Made by a program: the position numbers and the translations under genes. The notes beneath the pieces were generated by a model. It was not told the DNA's origin, did no database searches, and was given only the letters and a program-made list of their open reading frames with translations. From Glebionis coronaria (taxonomy: Eukaryota; Streptophyta; Magnoliopsida; Asterales; Asteraceae), in the NCBI GenBank assembly GCA_025667525.1, contig CM046876.1:480458557-480522556 (forward strand): DNA of 64,000 nt. Reading direction: 5' to 3'. Below, piece after piece: positions 44,125-56,965 of the stretch; position 1 is the first letter of the stretch, and every line of letters begins with the position of its first letter.

Positions 44125-44881
44125 TCACACGCTAGCGGAAGATGCAATGAAGTGAAAGGTGTCCAACTTAGTAGGATCCATATCAGAAGTGCTAATTGAT
44201 CTCAAGTCATAGACCTCACGTATACTCTTTAAACCGATATTGTATTGTACAACCTTTCCAAATAATTCCATCACAAGGAACGAATCCTCTTCTCTTTCTC
44301 CCAAAACAATACTCCAAATTCTGGAGCAATCCCACTTAGAAGACATCGTCTGGTTTTCATCTAGCAGCATCATAACATCATCAAGATTAATAACATACTT
44401 AAGTGACCATTCAGAGTATCTCTTCCTCATCTCGTAGACAGGCAAATGTTGGGTAAAAGTACCAACCAAGTACAAACAACCACAAGACTCGAACAGCTTA
44501 CAGTTCTTACAAGCAGGCTTCTCATCAAACGTTAAAGAAGTAAAAGGAGTAAATGCGAGACTTCTACTTACGTTACGCTCTCCAGTAATCAACATGCAAT
44601 ACTAAGGAGTCCGCTCTATCTGTAGCCCATGAAAGATATCTTTCCAGTATATTCCATTACCAAATAAATCACAAAACACAAATTCCAATTCAATGTCAGT
44701 ACTCCAGTTTCCTGTTTCAGAAGAGTAAGTTTTCATATCATACCCAAGTCTACGATGAACTTTATAGTAAGGTGACTTTGTAGGATCAAAAGCCAATCTC
44801 ATACAACCACGACCAGATGAGAGTTCAGATAGCAATTCCTCACATTGCGGAAGCATCTTAAACACTTTAATAGTCGGGTTA
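44125..44881 (-). pseudogene. F-box pseudogene A, 3' part, unit 2
   Basis: It shows the same reading and the same in-frame stop (44602-44604) as unit 1. The damage therefore predates the 22-kb duplication. Confidence 0.9.
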
Positions 44882-44911
44882 TACACATAATACTTATAAC
44901 TTATAAGCAGT

Positions 44912-47320
44912 GTGAGAGAGAAAATGTTCTATGTGAGAGAGAAAATTGGGGCTAGTAACTTTCCAGTGAGAGAGAGCCATGAGAGATTTCTATCCAAAGA
45001 TAGTGAGATTAAGAGAGAAAGGCACATAGGAAATAGAGGGGAATACAACGGTAAGCGTCTAGGAACTAACTACACCGGTGGTAAACGCAATTCGGCTGTG
45101 TCATTCATGTTTTTCAACTTTCCAAATGAGTGGGGGATGGGGAACTTATGGATGTTATTTAAGAAATATGGCACCGTTTTCGATATGTATATGGTGCAGA
45201 AACGTTTACGAAACGGACAAAGATACGGTTTTGTTCGTTTCAAACTGGTGGAGGATGTGGGTATATTGATCAGAAGGCTTCGTGAAATAAAAATAAGAGA
45301 GATGAATTTAAAGGTATTCTTAGCATTCGACAGAAAGAATCCAGGAAATGAGAGAAAGATGGAGAACAATGGTGGCGTTAACAGATGGAATGGGAGAGCA
45401 GAGAGTAGATGGAACACAAATGGGGGTCATGAGTGGACAAGGGATGGTCGCAGGTTTGTGGATGTGGTTTCAGGGGACAGAAGCATAAAGAACAAATATG
45501 AGAGAGTCAAAGAAGAAAAGAAGGAAGAACACAAGAATCAAGATGATAACATAAATCCAAAAAACGAGTACGAGGATAGGAGAAGGTTAGAGGTGAGTGA
45601 TGAGGAGGTGAATGTGGAATTGTTTAACAGATGTTTGATTGCGGAGGTAACTAGTCTTCGTTACCTTACGAAGATCCCTGATTGGTGTGACGAACAGGGA
45701 CTAGGCAAAGTGGACGTTAAGTTGCTGGGAGGATTAGAGATCATGCTAGTATTTGATACACCGGAAACTGCCACTAATATTTTGTGTTGTATCGACCATG
45801 GTTTAAGACGATGGGTACATAAATTAAGAAGATGGAGCAAGACCTATATTATTCCGGGGAGACTAACATGGATTAGTATAGTTGGGGTACCGGTGACTTG
45901 CTGGGCGGAACATGTATTCAAAAAGATTGCGGGTATACATGGAAGAATCATTGGAACCAGTAACTGTCGCATGGAAGGAAATCAAAATATGTTGGTGGCA
46001 AAAGTTCAGGTCCATACGTGGAATAAAGGATTAATAAGTGAGAAACTAATGATTAAGGTTCTTGGAAAAGAATTCGAGGTTAACGTGGTGGAAGAAGTAG
46101 GAGATATAATGGAGGTTGAATGGGAAGAAGAAGACGAAGACTCGAAGGGCGATGACTTGGAATCGGAGAAGGATAACAATGACGTTGTGATGTCGGAAAA
46201 TGGAAGCAACAGCAAATCGAGCGGGGAAGAGACAGATGATGATGAAGATGGGGATGAACCACAACTTGGTCTCCGGTCAGGCAATAATGGTGGCCGGAAT
46301 CTAGAGGAAGATGAAAAGTCAAGATATTCAAATAATTCTAAAGGGAGCGGGACAAACGATGACATGTTGGGAAGAAAAAAGACGGCGCATGATGCAAAAT
46401 CTTATCATGGGGAAGAGGTGTTGACAGAAAAGGAACCAATAAATGTTGAGGAAGTAGCTTGTACATTAATAAATGAGTCTCAACGTAATAATAAGGAGAA
46501 ATCAAACACTAGTGGAAAGTTTGAGCTGGAAAGTAACTGTTGTGAAAATGAGAATGAGATACGTTTTGTAAGTATTGGGCTTGACAATACAAGTCATGAC
46601 AGGGCCCAAGCAGGAGCTACTAATGGACCAGCTGAATCTGGGCTTAATAACAATGGTTTATGTAAAAATAGATATGATAAAAAATACAAAAGGAGTAATA
46701 AATTAAAACAAGGGAGGAAGGAAGCATATACATCTGAAGATAAAATTAATCACGAAGATGTAGAGAATACTAGAAAAGAAAAAAGGGTTGAACGCTCAGC
46801 TTCATCATCCAGTAACTACAATAGATTAAATAAGAAGAGAAAAGCAAATGGTGATGAGGAAGAAGAGCCTGAGGTAGGAAACAATACAAAAGGAGATCTA
46901 ACACAGAGGTTAGAAGATGAGTACGAAATTAATAATATAGATCTCTTTTTCAAAACTGGCACGGATGGCGGGGCAGGAAATGATAAGAAAAAGGCTGGTA
47001 AAAGGAGTGGTACAAAAGGTACGGTGGTGGCTAGCCAAGGGGGGGTGGATGGATTAGGGGAAAAATCAATAAGGATAATGGAGACACACAAAGAATATAA
47101 TGAGGTAGAGGATGAAGGAAGCAGGATGTTTATCTTCAAAGGATCGGGACGTGCAAATTCTAGCAATAAGAGTTGTTCAATTGATATGGAACAAGTAAAG
47201 GAGATTGGTGAATTGATTGGTGTATCCTGGACTAAGGCTGAGAACGAGAGAGGAACAGGTACTAATACGGAGATAGAGAAGAATCGAGGGGAGGATGAAA
47301 AGGGTCCGAAGTTACAGTAA
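44912..47320 (+). CDS. LINE ORF1 protein with RRM domain (802 aa), unit 2
   Basis: The protein appears identical to that of 22438-24846; I saw one silent base change (near 45097). The RRM lies at about residues 62-140, with an acidic low-complexity C-terminal half. It is fully open. Confidence 0.88.
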   Translation: MREKMFYVREKIGASNFPVRESHERFLSKDSEIKRERHIGNRGEYNGKRLGTNYTGGKRNSAVSFMFFNFPNEWGMGNLWMLFKKYGTVFDMYMVQKRLRNGQRYGFVRFKLVEDVGILIRRLREIKIREMNLKVFLAFDRKNPGNERKMENNGGVNRWNGRAESRWNTNGGHEWTRDGRRFVDVVSGDRSIKNKYERVKEEKKEEHKNQDDNINPKNEYEDRRRLEVSDEEVNVELFNRCLIAEVTSLRYLTKIPDWCDEQGLGKVDVKLLGGLEIMLVFDTPETATNILCCIDHGLRRWVHKLRRWSKTYIIPGRLTWISIVGVPVTCWAEHVFKKIAGIHGRIIGTSNCRMEGNQNMLVAKVQVHTWNKGLISEKLMIKVLGKEFEVNVVEEVGDIMEVEWEEEDEDSKGDDLESEKDNNDVVMSENGSNSKSSGEETDDDEDGDEPQLGLRSGNNGGRNLEEDEKSRYSNNSKGSGTNDDMLGRKKTAHDAKSYHGEEVLTEKEPINVEEVACTLINESQRNNKEKSNTSGKFELESNCCENENEIRFVSIGLDNTSHDRAQAGATNGPAESGLNNNGLCKNRYDKKYKRSNKLKQGRKEAYTSEDKINHEDVENTRKEKRVERSASSSSNYNRLNKKRKANGDEEEEPEVGNNTKGDLTQRLEDEYEINNIDLFFKTGTDGGAGNDKKKAGKRSGTKGTVVASQGGVDGLGEKSIRIMETHKEYNEVEDEGSRMFIFKGSGRANSSNKSCSIDMEQVKEIGELIGVSWTKAENERGTGTNTEIEKNRGEDEKGPKLQ

Positions 47321-47356
47321 GGGGTTATACTCATTATCGTTTAACAATGTCTATTT

Positions 47357-50300
47357 ATGAAAATCATATCCATTAACATTAGGGGTATTGGTGAGGTGGG
47401 GAAAAAGAGTTGGATTCGCTCTTTAATTAAGGAGGAGCGTCCGGACATTATTGGTATTCAAGAAACAAAATGTGGTAGGGTTGATGATGTGTGGGTGGGC
47501 GATATTTGGGGAGACACGGGCTTTGGGTTCACTCAACTAGAAGCTATTGGGAACTCAGGAGGGATTATATTAATTTGGGATACTAGATCATTCACGTATA
47601 GAGCTGGTATGTGCGATCAGAGATTTGTGGCAGTTAAAGGTGTTTGGAAGGGAAGAGGGGACGATATCTATCTTGCTTGTGTATACGGACCGCACGTAAG
47701 TAGACAAAAATCATCCTTATGGGCAAGGCTGTTACGATTGATGAAGGAGGAGAAAGGGGCATGGTGCATATTTGGGGACTTAAATGTTGTTAGGGGTATC
47801 CAAGAAAGGATGAATTCACAAGTGAATAACAAGGAAACGAGTGAGTTTAACGACTTTATTAATGAGGCAAAACTTATTGAGGTTCCGATGGGGGGGGGGA
47901 GGAAATTTACTAGAGTTAGTGATGATGGTATGAAATTTAGTAAGCTTGATAGATTCTTATTAAATGAGGAGTTTGGAAACATATGGAGGAATGTCTCGGT
48001 TGTGGCTTTGGACAGAAAGCTCTCTGATCACTGTCCCATTGTTCTAAAGGACATCGATCTAGATTTTGGTCCAAGACCGTTTCGGGCATTTGACATATGG
48101 TTAGAAGAAAGGGACATAGAACAGGTGGTACACGAGGCGTGGGCATTAGATGTAAGGTGTAATAGACCGGATTGCCGTTTTCGGGATAAATTAAAAAATG
48201 TGAAAGTGGCACTTAAGAAATGGAGTAAAGAAAGGTTTGGGAGGATGAATGAAAAAATTGAGATAGCTAAAAAAGAGGCCATGAGATGGGAAATGGAGGC
48301 AGAAAGCAGAGCTTTGAATGACAATGAACGAGTGACATGGATGGAGGCAAGAAAGACTTGGATGGACAAGGAAAATGAATATAGAAGTATGCTACGTCAA
48401 AAATCTAGAATAAGGTGGGACGGGGAAGGAGATGAAAATTCAAAATTCTTTCACGCATACATTAAACGAAAGAACAATAAGAGTAACATCAGGGGGCTGA
48501 TGGTTAACGGTCTATGGTGCGAGGAACCTTCGGCTATAAAGGCGGAGATGGTTAGACATTATAAGAATATTTTCAGTAAGGGTTCGTCACTTAGACCAAT
48601 TTTCTGCTGTGATCGGGTTGAAAGGATTTCAATAGATGATGGTATGGCTTTGGAGAAGGAGTTTTCTGAGGAGGAAATTGTGGAAGCTATCAAGGGGTGC
48701 GGGGCGGATAAAGCTCCGGGTCCAGATGGATTCAACTTCAAATATATTAGTAAGTTTCTGTATATTTTCAAGCCTGAGTTGATTGGTGCGATTAAATGGT
48801 TCGGGGAGACCATGGAAATTACGAGAGGGTGCAACGCTTCTTTTGTGACTATTATCCCAAAAGTTACTGACCCTATTGGGCTTGGTGATTTTCGTCCCAT
48901 AAGCCTTATTGGGTGTTATTACAAGATAATAGCGAAAGTCTTAGCGGAGAGAGTTAAAAAAGTGGTGGGAAAAGTGGTAGGGGATGTACAAAATGCTTTT
49001 ATTAAAGGACGATTTATTTTGGACGGGGTTTTAATTGCAAATGAAACAGTGGAATATTTGAAAAAGAATCGAAAGAGAGGATTAATATTCAAGGTCGATT
49101 TCGAGAAAGCATATAATAGTCTAAATTGGAGATTTATTATTGACATAATGAAAAAAATGGGGTTTGGTGACAAATGGTGTAAATGGGTGGGAAGTTGCCT
49201 TAGATCAGCCACGGTGTCAGTTTTAGTCAATGGTTCCCCAACGAAAGAGTTCTGCTTAGAAAGAGGAGTTAGACAAGGAGACCCTCTTTCGCCGTTCTTG
49301 TTCATTTTGGCGGCAGAAGGTTTAAATGCTATTATAAACGAAGCGGTGGATAAAGGCGTTTTTAAGGGTGTGAAAATTGGGAAAGATAACGTGGTGGTTT
49401 CTCATCTTCAATATGCGGACGATACTATTTTCTTTGGGGATTGGAATAAAGAGAATGCAAAAGTTTTAATGTGTATTCTCAAGTGTTTTGAGGAAGTTTC
49501 TGGGCTTCGGGTGAATTATAATAAAAGTAAGTTATATGGGATCGGCGTTAGTGAAGAGGATTTGAGGGACATGGCGATATGGATGAAATGTGGTCTGGGT
49601 GACTTGCCATTCACATACTTGGGATTGACGATTGGCCTTGATATGAGGAGAGTCGGTTCTTGGAATAACGTGATCGAGAAATTCAAAAAGCGACTTGGTG
49701 AGTGGAAAGCTAAATCGATGTCATTCGGAGGGCGTTTAACGTTGGTTAAGTCGGTTTTAGGAAGCTTACCGTTGTATTACTTTTCGATGTTTCGTGTGCC
49801 TACAAGTGTTATTAAACAACTTGAGAGAGTGAGAAAAAACTTCTTTTGGGATGGGATCAAGGAGGGTAAGAAATTGTCTTGGGTTAAGTGGGATATGTTA
49901 CTAGCCTCACACGGGGAGGGAGGGTTAAAAATAGGGTCATTGAGGGGTAAAAACTTAGCTCTCCTAGGAAAATGGTGGTGGCGGTTCAAAAGGGAGGGGG
50001 GTCGTTATGGGTTAGAGTTATAAAGAGTATCCATGGGGTTAGTGGGGGGCTTGGGAGGGTTACGGGGGAGGAGGGGGATTGTAGGGGAAGGGGTGGTGTT
50101 TGGAATGACATTATTAAGGCGGGTGAGGAGTTAGATGGGTTAGGGATTGAGTTTGGGTCCTCTTTTGTGGGGGAGGTAGGAAATGGGCGAGACGTTCGTT
50201 TTTGGGGGGATAATTGGTTAGGGGGAACTAGATTATGTGATAGATTTCCTAGATTGTTCCATTTAGATAGACAAAAAGAGGGTACGGTGGCGGAAAAAGG

Positions 50301-51033
50301 GAAATGGGTAAATGGTGGTTGGTGTTGGGAATGGGATTGGGTTAGAAATATTAGAGGTAGGGTATCTAAAGAGTTTGAAGATTTACAAAATAGTTTACAA
50401 AATGTGGGTGTTAGGCGTGAGTGTAGGGATCGATGGAGATGGGAGCTTCATGAAAGTGGAGACTTCACGGTGAAAGAGTTGACAAAGATGGTGGATGAGA
50501 AGATTCTAAACATCGAGATTGGAGGTAACGCGACAATATGGAACAAATGGGTTCCTATAAAAGTGAACATCTTCGTATGGCGGGCTTTAAAGGGAAGACT
50601 TCCGGTTCGAGAGGAGCTAGACAAAAGAGGTATTGATTTAGATTCGCTTCTTTGTCCATCTTGCGGAGACATGGTTGAATCATGTTCTCATTGTTTGGTT
50701 ATGTGTAATTTTTCTATGAGCGTGTGGCAAAAGATATTTAGTTGGTGGAAGATTGGGAATGTTAATGTTTTTTCGATTGAGGAGATTTTTTCTTTCAATG
50801 GGAATGCAAATGTTCCTAATCGGTCAGCTAGATTATGGCAATCGGTTATTTGGACAGCCGGGTATTTCATTTGGAAAGAGAGAAATGTGCGTGTTTTTAA
50901 GGGTAAAGTTTCAAGTATTAATAAGGTTGTTCAAGATATTCAACTTAAAAGCTTCGAGTGGATAGTAAGAAGATCGAGAAAGAAAAGTGCGATGAATTGG
51001 CAAGATTGGATTTTTGATCCTCTAAAATGCTAA
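47357..51033 (+). pseudogene. LINE ORF2, unit 2, frameshifted in the C-terminal half
   Basis: Here the endonuclease and RT are in one open frame (47357-50023, 888 codons), because the first G run has 10 bases (47890-47899). The catalytic QYADDTIFF lies near residue 685. The frame breaks at a run of 6 G (49996-50001) where unit 1 has 7, and the rest, including the zf-RVT CPSCGD block, opens from 49972 to 51033. Amino-acid differences from unit 1 include Gly for Glu (near 47650), Arg for Gly (near 48284), Lys for Glu (near 48577) and Tyr for His (near 48761). Confidence 0.9.
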
Positions 51034-51352
51034 AGTGTGCTGTGAAGAAGTTGGCTACTCATGGATTGATTTTGCTCTGCAAGTTAGTTGGTCCAGTAGC
51101 TTTTTTGCCCTGTATTATGTATGTGTGTCTGGTTGGTATTGCATGTGTCGTTCTAGTTGTAGTTTTCTTGGTGGCTCTCGCATTGGGTCACTGGTAGGTT
51201 AGTTTGCTTCAAGTTTTGTTTTTTTTTTTTTCCATGGGTCTCTTCCTCTCTTTAATTGGCTTAATTATGTGAGGAGGGACGCCTTTTCTTGTATTTTTTC
51301 CTTTTTAGTGTTTAATACAGTTGCCTTTAAAAAAAATACACATAATACTTAT

Positions 51353-51717
51353 TAGGCTTAATACAACATAAAAGCAAACCGACGAGTCCATAATAACAAA
51401 ATCACTTCCCGCCTCCCTAAACATGATATGGAATGAAAATCTTGTGATCCTAGAATTCAAAGACACGAAATCATACCCAGATGATGATTTGAGAAAAAAC
51501 CCAGACGGGGGATCAGTCTTTTTGTTTTTACGCCAACACGGAAAGAGATCAGAAGAGGGGATTTAATGAGTGATAGCCAGTGTTTTGATACCAGTTTAGA
51601 GAAATGACGTGAGATTAGAGGCAACCTTTTCAAGATTTCGATCGAAAGGTCGTCGTTGGACACCACTTTATGTATGGATAAAGGGACATCATTCTCTTTC
51701 GTACATAGTTCTGACAT
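51353..51717 (-). pseudogene. F-box pseudogene A, 5' part, unit 2
   Basis: Duplicate of 28890-29254, with the same F-box, the same 5-base insertion and the same deletion. Confidence 0.88.
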
Positions 51718-51902
51718 ATCTCCGGCAATTGTTCCAGGATAAAAAACTCCGGCTTTTGGCTTTTTGGGGGGTTTTGTGTGTGTTTCTGTGTGATAGTTAC
51801 TTTATTTGTTTTTTAGTGTCATTATCCCAATTTTACTTCAATTTTACAAATACACATTTATTACAAGAATGAATGCACATGATACACGCCCCATGGTTTA
51901 AT

Positions 51903-52126
51903 TCCATTCTCGGCATGAGTGTTTAAATTCTTCGTTATCGTTAAATAACGTTTTTTTTTGTTGATGTTCTTTTTGGGTAACTTGGGTTTCTTACTCGACA
52001 TTGCAAGCCGAGTAGCGACTATCCTTTTGGATAGCCCGGAGTCGGCACAAGTGAAATTCTGCGGCCAAAAGAGGATTAACTTTCTCCCCATTGGATTTGA
52101 ACCCTTGACCGTTGGGTCACCCCTTG
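51903..52126 (-). mobile_element. Probable SINE, unit 2
   Basis: Duplicate of 29440-29663. B box on the minus strand at 52093-52103; flanking tggtttaat at 51894-51902 and 52127-52135. Confidence 0.6.
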
Positions 52127-52135
52127 TGGTTTAAT

Positions 52136-53048
52136 CTTGATGTGTTGAAGAAGAAGCTAATTTGTATTTATTTGATACAATGCAGAGTGAACTGTTTTTC
52201 ATTGAAATATCCCAGGGTATTGAATGTGAGACCGGCTGCTTTTTTCTTCATCAAATGCAATCTTCAGTCGAACAGAAAGTCATCAACTCTGCGACAGTGC
52301 GGAAAATGGCTACGAGCCAACAAAAATCTATGTTAAATACATTCAACCATAAACAATCTATGTTTTTTAAGATAAAGTTCCTTTTAGTCGTTGATTAATT
52401 TATAATGCTCGGCGTTAATTGGAGAGCATGGCATCCAAAATGCCACGCTGTCACCGATGAGGAATGGAACTTTATAAGTTGATGTTAAAACACAGATTCA
52501 AGCCTATAATATGTTAAGGAGGCATAATCTGCCCATGGGTAGACATTTCTTAAGTTTTTAACTTGAGAATGTTTGATATTAACAGCACTCAGTATACTAG
52601 TAGAGTAAAGCGAGTTAACAGTAATGATTCAATTATTAATCAATTAATTAGCTACTGGTGACTGGTTATTTTATACAACTAAGTTTTGAATGCTGTTATT
52701 TCAGTTTTGATGTGAAATGGTGGAATTTTGTTTTATAATGATTTCGGCATCCATGAAAAAGGGGCTTATACTATTAGATAGACCTGAAGTTCAGTGAATT
52801 CAAACTCTCTGCTCACCAACTAAATCCCAGTGGGATCTTCCATTTCATTTCTTAAAGAGTAGGATCTTTCAACTCATTTCTTAAAACAGTTACCGTTTTC
52901 ATACATTTTAGGATTCTCCCTCGTTATCGACTTTCTTATTCACTCGTTAGTAGTATTTACTTATGCGTATAATAAGAAATGGCTTGAGAGATCCCACGGG
53001 TCAATATCTTCCAAACAAGCAACTGAGTCATACAAATGACCAATTAAA
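52136..53048. other. Intergenic DNA, unit 2, no supported gene
   Basis: Duplicate of 29673-30585; nothing recognisable. Confidence 0.5.
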
Positions 53049-53279
53049 GGGGGTGTTTGTTTAAGCTTATATGTGGCTTATGAGCTTATTTGATTTCGGC
53101 TTGTATTTCATAAGCTCTAATTTTCTGGCTTATTCGACACTTGTATAAGTTTATTATATCATAATAAACTTATATAAGCCCAGAACTTTCAAAATAAGTT
53201 GGAAAATTGGGGCTTATGCAATATAAGCTTAAATTAAATAAGCTCCTAAGCCCCACATATAAGCCGAAACAAACACCCC
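53049..53279. mobile_element. Palindromic MITE, unit 2
   Basis: Duplicate of 30586-30816 with the same inverse ends. Confidence 0.75.
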
Positions 53280-55213
53280 TAAACTACTGAGACTTGCTTA
53301 AAAAAAATTAAAAGCTGATCCTGCCCCAATTTCTTGAGCTGTAACAAAGCAGGGAATCAGAAATTTATATCTTGGCTGATTTGTCAACTCATTAAAACAA
53401 GAAACAACTGGTTAGATGCAGATTAATGAAAACCAAGAAATACGACATATAATCACTCTTAGGAGTCAAATGTACAACGTTCTTAGTCATTATAACCAAA
53501 ATCACTTGCTAATTAAAAATAACAGAACTCCATCGATGACACGTCTCTTCCCTCTATTATATGTGCCTTCATCCTTGACACCTGCAATGCACATTCGTGA
53601 GTAAGCTTAGTATCTATTGATTTCATAACTTTTATATAATATTAGTAAACACAGAGTGTGCAAGAAGAATGATAAAAAAATATGAACTTTAAGTCTGTAG
53701 CAAAACACAGAACTTGTAGATACTTGAACAATAATTATTTTTATTAGCTGCTCGTTCTACGCTCCCTAAAGAGTGATTGAGTGAAGGACCCTTGAGTGAA
53801 TAAAACAGCCCATAATTTGAACCTCATATGCTAGAATACTGATCAATCTCTCACTGGTCCCTTTTTATACTACAAAACACATTTCTAATTAAGAAGTTAT
53901 CAACATCCACCCACCACTGTATCCACTATTGTTCATCTTCAAGTTTGCTTAGTGCATCCTCTGGCATAATTGTTCTGTAACCTCTACTTAAAAACTGCAA
54001 GCAACTCCCAGGTATTCCTGAATGTTCTGGTTTTTTTGTAAAATCAATGTAAAACCATTGAACGATTGTGAACAAATAACACACAGGTGAGTAATGAAGT
54101 CAGTTGGGTCATTCTTTTTTACCGAGACTTGCAACAAACATTTCTTCTGTAAAGAAGTTATTTGACGACATTCCAATTATAAGTGGCACTTTTAAACTAC
54201 TATCAACTTAAACCTAAGTCTGCATTGGGGTAATGATCCAAAACTGCCCTAATAAAATAAACTAGCTATTAAAAAGTTAACTGCATATCGCCGAAATGGG
54301 TTTTTGCCACAAAGCCGACCCGTCCAGTCCGGCCTCTATTGACACATTTTTTTTTATGCAACATTGAATTGGGGTTGTGATCCAATATCAACTTGGCATT
54401 AGAACTGTACGCTCCTACTAAATCTTGCTAAAGTGTTGCTTAAACTTGCGACCATTATTTTAGCATCCACCAGGCGTGTAGCATCAACAACATGATAAGA
54501 AGTAATCAATAGTGTCACCAAAATAATTTCAAACGCATAATAAATTTCCGTAATAGACAGTTAGATATATGTGTTACCATATCCGACCTTCAGAAATCTG
54601 TGTTACCAAAAACTACACAGCGCGCAAATCTTGTTTGCTCACCCACTAATTTGCGGTAACCAAAGTTGTTTGCTCACCCTCTTGTTTACTCGTCATATTT
54701 ATTTAAGATGATAGGGTATTATCCTGATATGTGGAATATATGGTGAGCAAACCTCTTATTTGCTTGCCATATGTATTTAGAAAGACAAGGTTTGAGAGGG
54801 TGAAGGTATTCGGTTTGAATTTTCCTTTTAAAAAAATCAAAGTTGTTGATATATTAAATGTGTAACAAATGCTCGCCCGGCTGTTTTTTTTATATTAACC
54901 ATGACACGTCATGTGTGCGACTGTGCGTGCAAATGAAGAAAGCGATAAAATGCCTTTGCGCGCGGATTGTCTTTTTTTGTTAATCATAAAAGTAATCACA
55001 GTGTGACAAGTGGGAGGATGGTATGCAAATGAGGATGGCGAGGAAATGATTTGCGGGCAGAGTAGATTTTTCGTTTTGAAAAAATTAGCATCGCTTTTGG
55101 TAATTCAAGTATATAGGAGTAGAGATTGGTAATTGTTTTATCATAATTAACGTTGTAACGTCTTACTAACTTAACATAAGATACTTAAATCATACCTGAA
55201 ACAAAAAGCCAAA
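53280..55213. other. Intergenic DNA and 3' flank of F-box gene B, unit 2
   Basis: Duplicate of 30817-32750. From about 53933 it is also homologous to the flank of pseudogene A (42700-44124). Confidence 0.6.
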
Positions 55214-56335
55214 TCACACGCTAACGGAAGATGCAATGAACTTAAAGGTGTCCAACTTAGTAGGATCCATATCAGGAGCGCTAATTGATCTCAAATCATA
55301 GACCTCACGTATACTTTTTAACCCGATATTGTATTGTACAACCTTTCCAAATAATTCCATTACGATGAACGAATCCTCTTCTCTTTCTCCCAATTCAATA
55401 CTCCAAATTCTGGAACAATCCCACTTAGAAGGCATCCTCTCGTTTTCATCAAGCAGCATCATAACATCATCAAGATTAACAACATACTTAAGTGACCATT
55501 CAGAGTATCTCTTCCTCATCTCGTAAATAGGCAAATGTTGGGTAAAAGTACCAACCAAGTACAAACTACCACAAGACTCGAACAGCTTAGAATTCTTACA
55601 AGGCTTCTTATCCCACGATGAAGGACTAAAAGGAGTAACCGCGACAATTCTACTTGCGTTACGCTCTCCAATAATCAACATGCAATGCGAAGTCTCTAGC
55701 CCATGAAAGATATCTTTCCAATATATTCCATTATCAAATAAATCACAAAACACATATTCCAATTTAGGGGCACCACTCCAATTTCCTGTTTCGGAAGAAT
55801 AAATTTTCACAGCATACCCAAGTCTAAGAAAAACTTTATAGTAAGGTGACTTTGTAGGATCAAAAGCCAATCTCATACCAGCAAGACCATATGAGAATTC
55901 AGAAAACAATACCTCACATTGCGGAAGCATCTTAAACACGTTAATAGTCGGGTTATATACGTAATACTTTCTAGGCTTAATACAACATAAAAGCAAACCA
56001 TTACACGAGTCCATAATAACAAAATCACTACCCGCCTCCCTAAACATGGTGTGCAATGAAAATCTGGTGATCCTGGAATCCAAGGACACAAAATCATACC
56101 CAGATGATGATTTGAGAAAAAACCCAGAAGGGGGATCAATCTTTTGGTTTTTAAGCCAACTCGGAAAGAGATCAGGGGATTTAATGAGTGATAGCCAGTT
56201 TTTAGATACAAATTTTGAGAAATGACGTGAGATTAGAGGTAACCTTTTCAGGATTTCAATCAAAAGGTCGTCATGCGACACCACTTGATGTATAGATAAA
56301 GGGAGATCGTTGTCTTCCGTACATAGTTGTGACAT
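55214..56335 (-). CDS. F-box protein, At5g07610-like (373 aa), unit 2
   Basis: This intact copy is identical to 32751-33872 except for Glu instead of Gln at residue 182 (SSETGNWSG), the state also found in pseudogene A and therefore probably ancestral. Same F-box (about 20-58) and F-box-associated region. Both copies keep long identical flanks (about 22 kb units), so promoter and 3' region were duplicated too. Expected role: substrate receptor of an SCF ubiquitin ligase, target unknown. Whether either copy is expressed cannot be told from sequence. Confidence 0.9.
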   Translation of the reverse strand: MSQLCTEDNDLPLSIHQVVSHDDLLIEILKRLPLISRHFSKFVSKNWLSLIKSPDLFPSWLKNQKIDPPSGFFLKSSSGYDFVSLDSRITRFSLHTMFREAGSDFVIMDSCNGLLLCCIKPRKYYVYNPTINVFKMLPQCEVLFSEFSYGLAGMRLAFDPTKSPYYKVFLRLGYAVKIYSSETGNWSGAPKLEYVFCDLFDNGIYWKDIFHGLETSHCMLIIGERNASRIVAVTPFSPSSWDKKPCKNSKLFESCGSLYLVGTFTQHLPIYEMRKRYSEWSLKYVVNLDDVMMLLDENERMPSKWDCSRIWSIELGEREEDSFIVMELFGKVVQYNIGLKSIREVYDLRSISAPDMDPTKLDTFKFIASSVSV

Positions 56336-56965
56336 ATCTCTGGCAATTGTTCCAAGGTAATAAAACCTCAGGTTTTTGCTGTTTAGGGGGTTTTGTGTGT
56401 TTTTAGCTGATTGTTACTTTATTTGGTTTTCATAGTCAATATCTATTTTTAGTGTGATTGTTACTTTATTTGGTTTTTATGTCCGACCGTTAAATAACGT
56501 CCTAAAATCTACTATTTACCCCTTTGTTATTGAATATGGTTTGCAACAAGTTACTGTATATCCTCCAACAACAAAAGTATTCAATATTGTCACCGTCCGT
56601 TTCACAACAATCAGCCAACGAGCATGGAAAAAACAAAAAAAAACCAGCTTCAAGTACTTATCTAAACTCCAAGTCATTTGAAGAATGACGACATCACATA
56701 GTTATTTTATTAATTAAGTAAAGTTAAAAGCTTTGTAAAAACTTTTTATATGTTAGAATAAGTCATTAGAGGTAAAGGTTAGTGAAAATATGGTTTAACA
56801 AAAAGTTATGATGGTAATTTGCATTGTCACTTAAGAGTACATTGTTGGATCATAAATAATTAAAAAAATTAGTAGTACCTTGTTCCTCGTTTGCATTTTC
56901 TTGTTATGCAAATAATCATTATTGACTAATTTAAAAAATGCTAATATACAATAAAATACAATTTA
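56336..56965. other. Upstream region of F-box gene B, unit 2
   Basis: Duplicate of 33873-34504 but two bases shorter (agtagtaccttgttcc, where unit 1 has agtagtacagcttgttcc). Confidence 0.55.

Larger units (their letters stand above)
44898..51336 (+). mobile_element. L1-type LINE, unit 2 copy (about 6.44 kb)
   Basis: Bounded by tacacataatacttat at 44882-44897 and 51337-51352, with eight A at the 3' end. It shares its insertion site with unit 1, so it was inherited through the duplication and did not transpose here separately. Confidence 0.93.
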
